39,807 nucleotides of DNA from Chromatiaceae bacterium (GCA_025458165.1 JALOTB010000057.1:1-39807), one strand, 5' to 3'; shown: positions 26,968-35,981, numbered from the stretch's first letter. The notes: a model not told the origin generated them from the letters alone. Numbers and translations are program-made.

Positions 26968-27215
26968 GGGCGCACCTCGGCCGCGCTGGTCTCATGGAGC
27001 GCCCCTGCCTCGCGGATCAGGGCCAGGGTCTGCTCGGCCTCCTCCTCGCTGATGCGGTTGAGCGCATAGCCGACATGGACCAGGACGTAGTCGCCGGGTA
27101 CGGCGTCGTCGACCAGGGCGAGCGAGACCTGCTTGCTCACCGCCCCGAGTGCGACGGTGGCGGTGTCGGTCGCAGGGTCGACCGAGAGGATACGGGCGGG
27201 GATGGCGAGGCACAT
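26964..27215 (-). CDS. hypC: Hydrogenase maturation chaperone HypC
   Basis: This 83-residue OB-fold protein begins M-C-L-A-I-P-A-R-I, where Cys2 is the invariant residue that binds iron together with HypD and later the large subunit. The internal G-D-Y-V-L-V-H-V-G-Y-A-L and the closing helix R-I-S-E-E-E-A-E-Q-T-L are typical. The length is normal. The ATGA overlap with hypD (26964-26967) suggests coupled translation in the order hupK-hypC-hypD-hypE. Confidence 0.95.
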   Translation of the reverse strand: MCLAIPARILSVDPATDTATVALGAVSKQVSLALVDDAVPGDYVLVHVGYALNRISEEEAEQTLALIREAGALHETSAAEVRP

Positions 27216-27248
27216 GGCATTGGCCCTCGATATGTCCGATCGGGACAG

Positions 27249-28427
27249 TCAGCTAAGGGCGATATGATAATCGACACAGGGGTCGACGACCGTCACCAAG
27301 AGCCCCGCTTGCACGCGAAGGGTCTCTGGATCGCTCGGTGGTAGCCCCGCGAGCCCCTCGCCGAGGACCCCCTGGCGATGAAAATTCCACTCGGTGGGGG
27401 CGAGGATGCGGTAGCCCGTTACCCGATCGCCGTCGACCGTGGCCCGGTGGACCAGGAGCCCGCGGGCGGCGGGGACCAGGGCGATGCCGGCGCCGGGGAC
27501 CGGCGAGGCCCCGAGCAGCCCAGGTAACGGCTCCGCGCCCTCCAGTGCGCGCCTGAACCCATCCAACCGCTCCGCGACCTCGACCAGGGTGGCGGCGAGG
27601 CGCGGTAGCAGGCCGTTGCCGTGGCGCGCAGCCAGCTCGGCGACCGGCTCCCGCAAGCGCTGCCGGGTGAAGGCGGAGGTCTCTCGGGGTACCCCCTTCC
27701 AGGTCGGCGCGGCGATGAAGCGCTCCGACTCGGTGCCGCCGAGCCAGGGCTCCAGCTCCGCCGCGGTGAGCTCGGCCAACGCGCCGACCGGGCAGCGGCC
27801 GAGCCCTTCCCAGCCGTGGTCGGCGATCATCCGGATCAGACGCCCCGCCGCGGTCTCGATCCGACCGGACCAGGCGGACCAACCGGCCAAGGATCCGACC
27901 GCGGCCAGCCAGTCACCGGGCGGCAGGCCAAGCACGCGCCCCGCCGTGATCTCGGCGAGCCCGGCAAGCGCCGCACTTGCCGCGGACGGATCGGGTGCGG
28001 CGTGCTCGGCACTCAACCGGAGGGGGTCGGAGTCCCCAATCAGCGCCGCACGCAGCGCCATGTAGGCGCGCATTACCGCCCCCATGCCCGCGGCGTCCGG
28101 GGGCTCGTCGAGCAGCCTGGGCCAGTCGAGCAGTACGCGCCAGAGGTGCTCCTTGACCGTCTCGGCGTCGACCAGCAGGGCACGGAGCTGAGCGACGGGC
28201 GAAGGCGCGGACTGCCCGAGCGCGGCCTCCAACGCACCCGAGCAGGCGGCGGCCTGGGCGGTGGCGCAGATGCTATAAAGCGCCGGGAGGCGAGCCGCCG
28301 TCTCCGCCGGTGAGCGACCGGCGAAGATCGCGCTCGCGGCGAGCGGCCGCGACGAGCGGATGTCCGCCCAAACCCGCCCCTCGCGCACACCCAGGGCGAT
28401 GTTGAGCCCGCCCGCCAAATCCGCCAT
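27249..28427 (-). CDS. hupK: HupK, large-subunit-like hydrogenase maturation protein
   Basis: This 392-residue protein resembles a [NiFe]-hydrogenase large subunit that has lost most of the metal site. The N-terminal R-x-C-x2-C is absent. The middle carries E-R-F-I-A-A-P-T-W-K-G-V-P-R-E-T-S-A-F-T-R, and the C-terminus has A-P-T-E-W-N-F-H then V-V-D-P-C-V-D-Y-H, a remnant of the D-P-C-x2-C-x2-H end with only the first cysteine. HupK is thought to act as a scaffold during transfer of the Fe(CN)2CO unit. It begins with a GGAGGTG ribosome site 6 bases before the ATG and leads the leftward hupK-hypC-hypD-hypE unit, 33 bases before hypC. Confidence 0.85.
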   Translation of the reverse strand: MADLAGGLNIALGVREGRVWADIRSSRPLAASAIFAGRSPAETAARLPALYSICATAQAAACSGALEAALGQSAPSPVAQLRALLVDAETVKEHLWRVLLDWPRLLDEPPDAAGMGAVMRAYMALRAALIGDSDPLRLSAEHAAPDPSAASAALAGLAEITAGRVLGLPPGDWLAAVGSLAGWSAWSGRIETAAGRLIRMIADHGWEGLGRCPVGALAELTAAELEPWLGGTESERFIAAPTWKGVPRETSAFTRQRLREPVAELAARHGNGLLPRLAATLVEVAERLDGFRRALEGAEPLPGLLGASPVPGAGIALVPAARGLLVHRATVDGDRVTGYRILAPTEWNFHRQGVLGEGLAGLPPSDPETLRVQAGLLVTVVDPCVDYHIALS

Positions 28428-28534
28428 GCTCGCACCTCCGATCGCCGACCCAGTCTAGCCGATGCCGCCGCGGGGCTTGACCTGACGCCCAGGGGTGTTG
28501 GCCGTCGACGCGGCGCCCAAGCCTCACCCGACCC

Positions 28535-29143
28535 ATGCTCGACCGCCGACAGATCGACCAACTACGCGCCGACATCGTCTTCACCGCCGAGCTCGGCGGG
28601 CGTCTCTTGACCCTCCACAGCACCTGGGGGCTCTTCTCGCCGCGGGAGATCGACGAGGGGACACGCCTGCTGATCCAGCACATCGAGGTTGGCCCGGGGG
28701 ACGACTGCCTGGACCTCGGCTGCGGCTATGGCCCCATCGGCCTCGCCCTGGCGGCCCTGGCCCTGCAGGGTCAGACTCTGATGGTGGATAAGGATTTCGT
28801 CGCGGTGGACTACGCCAACCGCAATGCCGCGCGCAACGGTCTCGCCAACGCCCGGGCGATCTTAAGCAACGGCTTCGACCAGATCGACCCAGAGCGGCGC
28901 TTCGATCTGATCGCGAGCAACATCCCAGCCAAGGTCGGCAAGGAGCTGCTCGCGCTCTACCTGCACGACGCCCGGGCGCGGCTGCGCCCCGGCGGACGGC
29001 TCTATGTGGTCACGGTCAACGGGCTGCGCGAGTTCATGAAGCGCAACCTAAGCGAGGTCTTCGGCAACTACGACAAGCTCAAGCAGGGCGCGCACTACAC
29101 GGTCGCGCTCGCGCGGCGCGAGCCGGGCCGCGGCGCCCGCTGA
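28535..29143 (+). CDS. Class I SAM-dependent methyltransferase, RsmC-like small domain
   Basis: This 202-residue protein has the SAM-binding motif D-L-G-C-G-Y-G-P-I-G (about 65-74) and a later S-N-I-P-A-K-V-G-K-E in the place where N-P-P-F is usual for rRNA/DNA base methylases. The ending strand-rich region has R-L-R-P-G-G-R-L-Y-V-V-T-V-N-G-L. It is most like the methyltransferase-small domain (RsmC/RlmG-type) without the N-terminal half. The changed N-I-P-A means the target base or substrate cannot be named. It diverges from hupK with a spacer of about 107 bases. Confidence 0.85.
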   Translation: MLDRRQIDQLRADIVFTAELGGRLLTLHSTWGLFSPREIDEGTRLLIQHIEVGPGDDCLDLGCGYGPIGLALAALALQGQTLMVDKDFVAVDYANRNAARNGLANARAILSNGFDQIDPERRFDLIASNIPAKVGKELLALYLHDARARLRPGGRLYVVTVNGLREFMKRNLSEVFGNYDKLKQGAHYTVALARREPGRGAR

Positions 29144-29157
29144 ACGAGCCGCCTGCG

Positions 29158-29730
29158 TTATTTGTCCTTCAAGGCCCCGAGCAGGCGCGTCGCCTCCGTG
29201 CCGATCTCGCTGTCGGCTCCCAGGGCCTGGGCCCGCTCCAGCGCGGCCCGCGCGCCCGCGAAGTCGCCGTTCTGCGCCCGCACGAACCCCAGGGTCAGCC
29301 AGATGCGCTGAAAGTCGGGCGCGCCCTCGGCACCCTGGGCCAAGACCTGCATGGCGGTAGCACCCTGCCCGATGTAATGCAGCGCGAGACCGAGGTCGTT
29401 CTTGGCATCCGCGTTGGCCGCATCCAGCTCGAGGATGCGACGGTAGTAAGGGATCGCCTCGCCGTAGCGCCGCATGCCGAACAGGGTGTCCGCCTGTCGG
29501 CCCAGGGCGGCGATGTCGGTCTCCGTGAGCGGGGTCAGTGATCCCGGGGCGCCCTGCATCTCGTCCTGAATCCATGTGCGAGGTGCCGGCTGGCCAGACT
29601 GCGCCTGGACCGCTGGGCGTTGGGATGCGTTGCGTTGGTAGTAGTCGCGCGTGAGGGCGAACACCGCAAAGCCGTAAAAGCCGAGAAAGACGATGAGGAT
29701 GATCCAGTGCAGCGGCGAGAGTCTGGGCAT
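29158..29730 (-). CDS. Membrane-anchored TPR-repeat protein
   Basis: This 190-residue protein has an N-terminal membrane segment (about residues 8-28), a Pro/Gln-rich linker (about 40-60) and about three TPR repeats (about 75-185). The clearest is R-R-Y-G-E-A-I-P-Y-Y-R-R-I-L-E-L-D-A-A-N-A-D-A. The TPR part should face the periplasm or cytoplasm as a protein-binding scaffold; the partner is unknown. It is convergent with the methyltransferase gene, with only 14 bases between stops, and diverges from the DUF4332 gene. Confidence 0.8.
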   Translation of the reverse strand: MPRLSPLHWIILIVFLGFYGFAVFALTRDYYQRNASQRPAVQAQSGQPAPRTWIQDEMQGAPGSLTPLTETDIAALGRQADTLFGMRRYGEAIPYYRRILELDAANADAKNDLGLALHYIGQGATAMQVLAQGAEGAPDFQRIWLTLGFVRAQNGDFAGARAALERAQALGADSEIGTEATRLLGALKDK

Positions 29731-29918
29731 GGGCGTAGTCGCGGGCTGGGCTCGGGCGCCCGGATGCTAGGCGCCGGCCGGCGGGCTGTCAAAGCCGCCT
29801 GCGCAAGGGCGCGGGGCGGTCGACACAAGACCGGTTTGGCCTATGCTAGACGGCGGGCCCAACGCGCACACCGGGCGGCCCATTCACCACCCCCATCGGA
29901 GCCAAGAGGAGAATTCGC

Positions 29919-30326
29919 ATGGTCACAGCCGTCAAGGATCTCAAGGGCGCAACCGAGGCATTGATCGCCAGCCTCAAGGGGCAGGGCATCACCGACAGCG
30001 ACAAGCTGCTCGCCGCGGCCGCTGCGCCCGCCCAGCGCAAGGAGCTTGCCGCCGCCTGCGGCTGCACCCCCAGAGAGATCCTCGAGCTCACCAACCGCGC
30101 CGATCTGGCGCGGGTCAAGGGTGTTGCCGGGGTCTACTCAGATCTGCTGGAGCGCGCCGGGGTCGACACCGTCAAGGAGCTGGCCACCCGCCGACCGGAC
30201 AATCTGCACGCCAAGATCCTGGAGACCAACGAGACCGCCAAGCTCACCGAGCGCCCGCCGACCGCCGTGATGGTCGAGGACTGGGTCACTCAGGCCAAGG
30301 CGCTGCCGGCAATCCTGAGCTACTGA
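29919..30326 (+). CDS. DUF4332 (helix-hairpin-helix-like) protein
   Basis: This 135-residue, all-helical protein matches the DUF4332 pattern. It contains two helix-hairpin-helix-like units: T-N-R-A-D-L-A-R-V-K-G-V-A-G-V-Y-S-D-L-L, then A-G-V-D-T-V-K-E-L-A-T-R-R-P-D-N-L. The end is V-E-D-W-V-T-Q-A-K-A-L-P. Such proteins may bind nucleic acid or act in redox-linked complexes, but no role is proven. An AGAGGAGA ribosome site precedes the ATG. It is convergent with the PilZ gene, with a shared hairpin terminator between them. Confidence 0.85.
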   Translation: MVTAVKDLKGATEALIASLKGQGITDSDKLLAAAAAPAQRKELAAACGCTPREILELTNRADLARVKGVAGVYSDLLERAGVDTVKELATRRPDNLHAKILETNETAKLTERPPTAVMVEDWVTQAKALPAILSY

Positions 30327-30444
30327 GCGCCGCCGCGGCACAGGGAGGTGCTGCCCATTCGATGCGCGGTGGCATCCCCAGGGAAACGCTGTCTGATGGG
30401 CCATCCTGGCCCAACCATCACCATGGGGGCACCTACCCCGCGCG

Positions 30445-30471
30445 GGAGACGCAAAATCGTTCGGCGTCTCC
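30445..30471. terminator. Hairpin between convergent DUF4332 and PilZ genes
   Basis: A perfect 8-base stem (ggagacgc/gcgtctcc) with an 11-base loop lies in the gap between the two converging genes, ending one base before the PilZ stop codon. Its position fits a bidirectional terminator, though a T-run is weak on both sides. Confidence 0.5.
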
Positions 30472-30816
30472 TCAGAGCGCCGCGATCAGGCGCTTCAGGA
30501 CCGCGCGATCCTGGTCGGAAACGGAGATGAGCTGAAACCCGGTCCAGACCTGAGCGCCGTCGGCGCTCGGGCGGCTCCACAGGCTCTCCACCCCGACCTG
30601 CAAGGTCGCACCCCCGGGGAGGTCGATCGAGGTCTGAAAAATCTGATTGAGCGGGATTGCGCCTTGGCTGCTCAGCATCAGCCCGCCGAGCGAGATGTCG
30701 ACCAACCGCCCGAGGGGGCACTCGGCGAAGACATCGAAGACCTCGATGACGTCGGTGACCTGGTAGCGTTGGAGCTGGCGTTGCTCCCGCGTCATCGGCC
30801 TACTCGCATCGCGCAT
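30472..30816 (-). CDS. PilZ-domain protein
   Basis: The start at 30816 (M-R-D-A-S-R-P-M) gives 114 residues with a good AGGAG ribosome site. The protein has a PilZ-type beta barrel: R-Y-Q-V (basic N-terminal motif, here Q-L-Q-R-Y), then L-V-D-I-S-L-G-G-L-M-L, the D/N-x-S-x2-G motif that contacts cyclic di-GMP. The ending L-K-R-L-I-A-A-L helix is usual. The classical R-x3-R is only partly kept (Q-R-Q-L-Q-R-Y), so binding is likely but not certain. It lies 91 bases behind the DUF1631 gene on the same strand. Confidence 0.85.
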   Translation of the reverse strand: MRDASRPMTREQRQLQRYQVTDVIEVFDVFAECPLGRLVDISLGGLMLSSQGAIPLNQIFQTSIDLPGGATLQVGVESLWSRPSADGAQVWTGFQLISVSDQDRAVLKRLIAAL

Positions 30817-30907
30817 CGTCAACTCCTGGCTGTTCGGGCGCTCGGCCTGGCGAGACCGGCGTCCTGCATGATTGGATTCGGTTCGATCGCCCCACCGCCC
30901 CGGGCGC

Positions 30908-33145
30908 TCAGGCCGCTGGGGTGCGGGCCGAGGCGCTCTCGCCGCCGCCGAGCAAGCTGCGCACGGCCTCCAGGGCGCGGTCCAGGAAAGGCCGCTTCTC
31001 GGCGGCGCTGACGCGGAACTTGCCGGCGGCCATCTCGCGCGCGAGATCACGGCGCGAAAGCACCGCGGCCTTCACACCCATGCTGTCGACGAACATGTAG
31101 CGGTCGGTCACCGGCGTGTACCAGGCGAGCTTGAGGCGCCGCCGCGGCTCGGCCCCGCCGGGGATGAAATCGAACCAGGTGCCGAACTCGATCTGCCCGA
31201 GCTCGCGCAGGATGCGCTGCTCGTCCGCCGTGGGCGGCACGGGCGCTGCGGCCGGCGTCTTGACCGCGGGCTCGACTGGCTGCGGCCTCGCCGCCACCTG
31301 CGGCCGATCCTCGGGCGGACGCTGCGCGGCGGGGGCCAGCGCGGCCTGCTGAGCGGCCGCGATCTGTTGGTAGAGACGCTCACCGTCGTTGGACCCGAAC
31401 TTGCCGAGGAGATCGAGCCCGGCGCGCAGACTCGCCTGAAGACCGGGGAGCTGGGTGCGCAGGTCGTGCTGCCCGGCCTCAGTGGCACGCAGTGCCGTGC
31501 TCCAGACGATGTCCCCGATTACGCGCACGGCCGTCTGCCAGATCGCACCCTGCTCGCCCTCGCGGTCGCGCAACAGGATGAAGGTGAGCTTGTCGGCGAG
31601 CGACTGCTGCAGCAGCCGCACGATGCTCGGCGGTAGGGCACGGCCCTGGATGCGTGCGTTGATGACGGCGGCGGCCCGCGAGCGGGCCTGGTCCAGTTTC
31701 TCCTGACCCGTCGCGGTCTCGCGGGTGCGCCGCTCGGTCACCTCGGCGATGTTGCGCATCTGCTCGACGCGGGTCTGCAGCTCGACCAAGAGGACGCCGA
31801 ACAGCCCCAGGTGGTCCTCGAACTCCTCGCGGACGCGGTTCACCACCGTTTGTAGGTACGGGAAGATGCCGCGGTTGAGATCAGTCTCCACCACGTAGCG
31901 CGAGCCGGCGTCGATCATGGCGTCGAGGAGCTGCCGCGCGGGGTGGCTCTCCTTGGTGAAGAACTGGGTGTCGAGGATGGCGACCTTGAGGAACGGGGTG
32001 TGCAAGCGGCTCAGCAGGGCCTTGACCGCGTTGGGCAGCCCTTCGTCGTTGAGCATGTACTCGAAGATCATGCCGACCAGGTCGATGACGTCGGCATCGG
32101 TGCTCGCCAGGCGGTCGCGGTCGATGCTGGAGAAGACCCGCTCGCGCTGGCGGCTCAGGAGGGCCTTGACCCGGTCGATGAGCTGCGCATCGAGCGGGAC
32201 CTCGGGGATCAGCTCGTCGGGCTCCAGCTCCTCGAGCTCGAAGGTATCCGGGTCCGAGCGCTGGACCTGATGAAGCGCCGAGACCAGCGCCGGCTGGGCC
32301 AGCGGCGGACCCGAGGGCCCGCCGCGGGGGGCAGACGCCTGCCGCCGCCCGGAGAGGAGCTGGCAGATGGCGGCGAACGTCTCCTCGCCCAGGGTCTGGC
32401 TCTGGGATTGGGCGGCCGGCGCCGGCGGCTTCGGCGCGGTTGTGGCCGGCTGCTTGCTGCCCGCGCTGGCCGACGACGCCGCATGGGGCAGGGTGGCGAT
32501 ATCGTATTTGAGGTGCGGGAGCAGCCCCGCGAGGATGAGCCGGTCGTTGTACTCCTTGTACATCTCCCCGAGCTGGCTCATGACGAACCGGTCGAACAGC
32601 AGGAAGACGATCAGCTTCGTCCTGGGCTCCAGGGGGAGCACCCGTGCGGCAACGCCAAAGGATGCGGCAACCTGTTGCGGGCCACCGGGGATCTCCTCCT
32701 CCTCGAGCTTGCGCCCACCGATCACCAGCGCGAGGCGCTGGCGCAGCCCGTAGAGCTCGTAGGCGTAGGCCACCTGCGCCTTGGCGACCGTGTTCTGTAG
32801 CGCCAGCGTCTCTTCGTAGGCGTCCTGATCGACCAGCGCGAGCGACAGCGAGTCGTCGCCTTGACGCCGCTGCCCGGGGCCGGGGGCGGCCCCGGTGGGG
32901 GCGATCTGGCGAAACTGCCGCTGCAGGTCCGCGAAGAAGGCGTTCTCCATCGCCGGACGGTGATCGCGCACCGCCCGCATGGCCTCGAAGAAGCGGTGCT
33001 GGGCGGTGTTGCTCTGCGCCTTCTCGGCGAACTCCAGGAGGACCGGAGCGGCGTTGTCGAAGAGCTGCGTCACCAGGGGCATCAGATGACTGTCCACCAT
33101 GAGGTGGCAGTCATTTATCAGCGGTGCGAAACGTTCTCGGACCAT
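30908..33145 (-). CDS. DUF1631 family protein
   Basis: This is a 745-residue, mainly helical protein with no signal or membrane segment. The C-terminal region (I-E-F-G-T-W-F-D-F, K-L-A-W-Y-T-P-V-T-D-R-Y-M-F-V-D, then K-A-A-V-L-S-R-R-D-L) is the signature DUF1631 end, a small beta-rich domain of PilZ-like type. The start at 33145 (M-V-R-E-R-F-A-P-L) begins the conserved helical domain. The frame is open further upstream but shows only low-complexity residues there. The pairing with a PilZ protein hints at cyclic-di-GMP-linked regulation, which is inference. The function is unknown. Confidence 0.88.
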   Translation of the reverse strand: MVRERFAPLINDCHLMVDSHLMPLVTQLFDNAAPVLLEFAEKAQSNTAQHRFFEAMRAVRDHRPAMENAFFADLQRQFRQIAPTGAAPGPGQRRQGDDSLSLALVDQDAYEETLALQNTVAKAQVAYAYELYGLRQRLALVIGGRKLEEEEIPGGPQQVAASFGVAARVLPLEPRTKLIVFLLFDRFVMSQLGEMYKEYNDRLILAGLLPHLKYDIATLPHAASSASAGSKQPATTAPKPPAPAAQSQSQTLGEETFAAICQLLSGRRQASAPRGGPSGPPLAQPALVSALHQVQRSDPDTFELEELEPDELIPEVPLDAQLIDRVKALLSRQRERVFSSIDRDRLASTDADVIDLVGMIFEYMLNDEGLPNAVKALLSRLHTPFLKVAILDTQFFTKESHPARQLLDAMIDAGSRYVVETDLNRGIFPYLQTVVNRVREEFEDHLGLFGVLLVELQTRVEQMRNIAEVTERRTRETATGQEKLDQARSRAAAVINARIQGRALPPSIVRLLQQSLADKLTFILLRDREGEQGAIWQTAVRVIGDIVWSTALRATEAGQHDLRTQLPGLQASLRAGLDLLGKFGSNDGERLYQQIAAAQQAALAPAAQRPPEDRPQVAARPQPVEPAVKTPAAAPVPPTADEQRILRELGQIEFGTWFDFIPGGAEPRRRLKLAWYTPVTDRYMFVDSMGVKAAVLSRRDLAREMAAGKFRVSAAEKRPFLDRALEAVRSLLGGGESASARTPAA

Positions 33146-33490
33146 GGAGTGCCCTAGCCTCGCCAGATCGGCGCTCGAATGTTCATCAGCACTCAACGCG
33201 GACGGCGCGGGACACTGACCGAGACCACCTCCCGAGCCCCAATCGCCCCAACCCATTCCGCCCTCCCCCTCCGGCACCGCCTAACCCGGCCCTCCCCCCC
33301 CGGAGGGAGAGGGATTACGCGAGCGCCTGCGGCACAATGCCACATTAACGATCGGCCGGCCGAGCGATCTCGCTCGCCGCCTCCCGCGACGCTGTACGCG
33401 CTAACTTAGCCGGTGCGCGGGCGGCGCGACTGCCGATCAGTTCACCCTTTCTCGGATCGGCATCAGTGGACAGCCCGCCCCACGGGCTGG
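33146..33490. other. 345-base gap between DUF1631 and the methyltransferase gene
   Basis: No supported gene lies here. The stretch holds a C-run with a ccctcc...ggaggg inverted repeat (about 33286-33310) and a short palindrome, gagcgatctcgctc, near 33363-33376. Frames that cross it read as GC-rich noise. Confidence 0.45.
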
Positions 33491-35032
33491 TCAGCGCTCC
33501 AGTAGCCCATTGCGGGCGAAGAGGCGCAGCAACCGCTCCAGGTTGGCGCCGAGCACCTCGGCGAGGGTCTGAGCCTCGCCCGCCTGGCGCCCGAGCGCGG
33601 CGGCGAGGCCGGGGTCGGACGCGACCAGGGCGGCCAGCTCGGCGGTGAGCGCGGCACGGTCGCGTTGACCGTCGAGGCGGGCGAGCAGCGCAGCAGCAAG
33701 TGGGTCCAGCTCGATCGCGCGGTGGCGGGCGCTCGCCGCGTGCCCCTCGCCGCCCTCGGCCTGCACCCGGGCGAGGGCGCTCGCCCGCGGACGCTCGCTC
33801 GGGCGATTGGGCCAGACCGCGGTGCGTAGGGTCAGCCCAAGCGCGCCGCTGGCGTAGAGGTTGAAGACCTCCGCGAGACCGGCCTCGCGCTCGGCGCCGG
33901 GCAGTCCGGCGCACGCCTCGGCGAGCAGAGGGTCGAGCGCGAGTGCATTGGGGTAGACCTCCGCCAGGCGCGCGAGCAGTGCCTTGGTCGAGGGCTGCTC
34001 GACCTCGAACCGTCCGCCCGCAGGCGAGGCATAGGTCTGCGCACGCGGCGCGGCGAGGTCCGGCGGCTCCAGGGGGTGCAGGTCGGCAGAGAGCCCAAAG
34101 TCGGCGATGCGGTCGAGGTCGATCTCCAGGTCGGGCTCGACCGCCTGGCGCACCAGGAGGCTCCGCCGGAACGGGCGCAGGGTCAGAAAGTCCATGTACT
34201 GCTCCTGCTCCACCTGGGTCTCGAAGCGGGCGAGCACGGCCTGCGCGGCGGGGCCGAGGGTGGAGGCGAACATGCTATGCAGCTCGCTGTCCGCCAGATA
34301 GCGCAGCCCGTGGCGGCTGGCGCGCGCCATGACCTCGCCGAAAGACTCCGGGGCGTTGGTCTCCTCCAGGTACTCGTGGAACAGATAGCTCGGGCGGGCC
34401 GTGCGCAGGTAGCGGACCTCCGCGCGCAGCGCCTCGGCGGCCGGGCGGGGGTCGTCGGCGAGACCGCTCCCGAGGAGCTCCAGCAGCTCACGGGCCTGGG
34501 CGAGCCGCTCCGTCGGCGAGCGCGCGGCCCGCGAGTGGTGCAGGAGCATCTCGCGCAGCATCGCCCGTTGGTGCCAGCCGGGCAGGACGTTGTAGCTGAG
34601 GTAGGCGATGCCCTGCGGGGCGAGCAGCCGGCCGCAGAGTTGGAGGATGCGCTCGCGCACCGCCTCGGGGACCCAGGAGTACACCCCATGCACCAGGATG
34701 TAATCGAAGGGCGCCTGACCGTCGTCGACCTCCCGAATGTCCTGGTGGAGCAGCCGGATGTTTCTGAGCCCCAGCCGCTCGATCATCGCCTGCCCTTGGC
34801 GCGCCTGGCGCTCGCCGAGCTCCACCCCGACGAATTCGCTCCCCGGCAGGGCCCAGGCCATGGGGATCAGATTGCCGCCCGCCGCGGCGCCCAGCTCCAG
34901 GACTCGGCAGCGCTCGGGCCCCGCGGCCGGGACCCCGAGCAGCCGCCCGAGCGCGGCCAGGGCATCCGGGTGGGTCTCCGGAAGTGCGAAGCTCTCGTAG
35001 GGGACCTGGTCGTAGCTGTCCAGGGTCGGCAT
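33491..35032 (-). CDS. Class I methyltransferase with C-terminal regulatory domain
   Basis: This 513-residue protein starts at the ATG at 35032 (M-P-T-L-D-S-Y-D-Q-V-P-Y). The N-terminal third is a SAM-dependent methyltransferase with L-E-L-G-A-A-A-G-G-N (motif I) and D-Y-I-L-V-H-G-V-Y-S-W-V-P. The middle carries the family's methyltransferase regulatory domain (about 215-300; F-H-E-Y-L-E-E-T-N-A-P). The C-terminal part is helical and acidic. The substrate is unknown. The next gene rightwards, a DUF2244 gene, is divergent, with a 293-base AT-richer spacer carrying a large inverted repeat. Confidence 0.88.
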   Translation of the reverse strand: MPTLDSYDQVPYESFALPETHPDALAALGRLLGVPAAGPERCRVLELGAAAGGNLIPMAWALPGSEFVGVELGERQARQGQAMIERLGLRNIRLLHQDIREVDDGQAPFDYILVHGVYSWVPEAVRERILQLCGRLLAPQGIAYLSYNVLPGWHQRAMLREMLLHHSRAARSPTERLAQARELLELLGSGLADDPRPAAEALRAEVRYLRTARPSYLFHEYLEETNAPESFGEVMARASRHGLRYLADSELHSMFASTLGPAAQAVLARFETQVEQEQYMDFLTLRPFRRSLLVRQAVEPDLEIDLDRIADFGLSADLHPLEPPDLAAPRAQTYASPAGGRFEVEQPSTKALLARLAEVYPNALALDPLLAEACAGLPGAEREAGLAEVFNLYASGALGLTLRTAVWPNRPSERPRASALARVQAEGGEGHAASARHRAIELDPLAAALLARLDGQRDRAALTAELAALVASDPGLAAALGRQAGEAQTLAEVLGANLERLLRLFARNGLLER

Positions 35033-35116
35033 GGACGCCTCCAGGAGTGCCGGGGTTCCGCGAGTGTGCCGAGCGACGCGCGGCCGGTCCAGCGGGAGGG
35101 GGCTGGGGACGCTCGT

Positions 35117-35154
35117 TAGATCAGCACTCCACAATACACGAATGTGCTGATCTA
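35117..35154. promoter_or_regulatory. Perfect 11-bp inverted repeat (candidate operator or hairpin)
   Basis: The sequence tagatcagcac (35117-35127) and its exact inverse gtgctgatcta (35144-35154) are separated by 16 bases. It lies in the AT-rich spacer between the divergent methyltransferase and DUF2244/cox genes. The stretch to the right (35150-35200) is unusually AT-rich for this genome and probably holds the cox promoter. Confidence 0.55.
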
Positions 35155-35325
35155 TTGATTTCGAACAAAAATTCTTGCATTCCTGATTGATTTATTCCAA
35201 GGTCCGGTTCCAAAGACCCAGGGCGTCAGTCGGACTCTTCCGCCATCCGGAGGTCCGAACTGCACCCTCCGCGGCAGGATCGCTCGGGTCGCCAAGGTCC
35301 GACCGAGCCCTTGAGACGTCGCCTG

Positions 35326-35922
35326 ATGCCGGTTTTCAGCGATCCCAGTCAGCATGGCCCGCGCCTGTGGGTGGTTGCGAACTGCGCCCTCGGGTGGCGG
35401 GCGACCAAGTGTGTGGTCGCGGGCCTGGCACTCTGCCTCCTTGCGGTGGCGGGTTACTTCGCGGCCATCGGGGCCTGGTTGGTGGTGCCCTTCGCCGGGG
35501 TCGAGCTCCTGGTCCTCGCGGCGGGGTTCTATGCGAGCGCGGTCGCAGGCCAGCGCCGCGAGCTGATCGAGGCCTCACCGACCGAGCTGCGCATCCTGCG
35601 CGGCGGCCGACGGATCGACGAGATCGTCCGGCTCCCGCGCGAATGGGTCAGGGTGAGGCTCCAGCGCGATCCGCGCGGGTGGTACCCGAGCCGGCTGGAG
35701 CTCATCGCGCCCGGGCGACGGGTGGAGGTTGCCCGCGTTCTAACGGAGTCCGAGCGCGAGCGGCTGCACACCGAGCTGGACGAGCTGCTCGACGGAGGGC
35801 CCGGGCCCATGGGCGCCGCCGGCTGCTGGCTGATGACCCCGACACCCGCGCCGGACGCGGGGGTGACCTGGCCCGGCCTCGATGCGCCCGCGCCCGCTGT
35901 GCTGAGTGCCTCTGGCGGATAA
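35326..35922 (+). CDS. DUF2244 membrane protein, leader of the cox operon
   Basis: This 198-residue protein has two adjacent membrane helices (about residues 25-50 and 52-75), then a beta-rich domain with R-R-E-L-I-E-A-S-P-T-E-L-R-I and W-V-R-V-R-L-Q. It matches DUF2244, a family often placed just before cytochrome c oxidase genes in proteobacteria, with unproven function, perhaps oxidase assembly. ATG 35326 is preferred over TTG 35311. It precedes coxB by 59 bases. Confidence 0.85.
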   Translation: MPVFSDPSQHGPRLWVVANCALGWRATKCVVAGLALCLLAVAGYFAAIGAWLVVPFAGVELLVLAAGFYASAVAGQRRELIEASPTELRILRGGRRIDEIVRLPREWVRVRLQRDPRGWYPSRLELIAPGRRVEVARVLTESERERLHTELDELLDGGPGPMGAAGCWLMTPTPAPDAGVTWPGLDAPAPAVLSASGG

Positions 35923-35981
35923 CCGCCTTACCGATAACAAGCGCGCCCCGAGCGCGCGGCTGACGACAAGAGAGGAGAACC

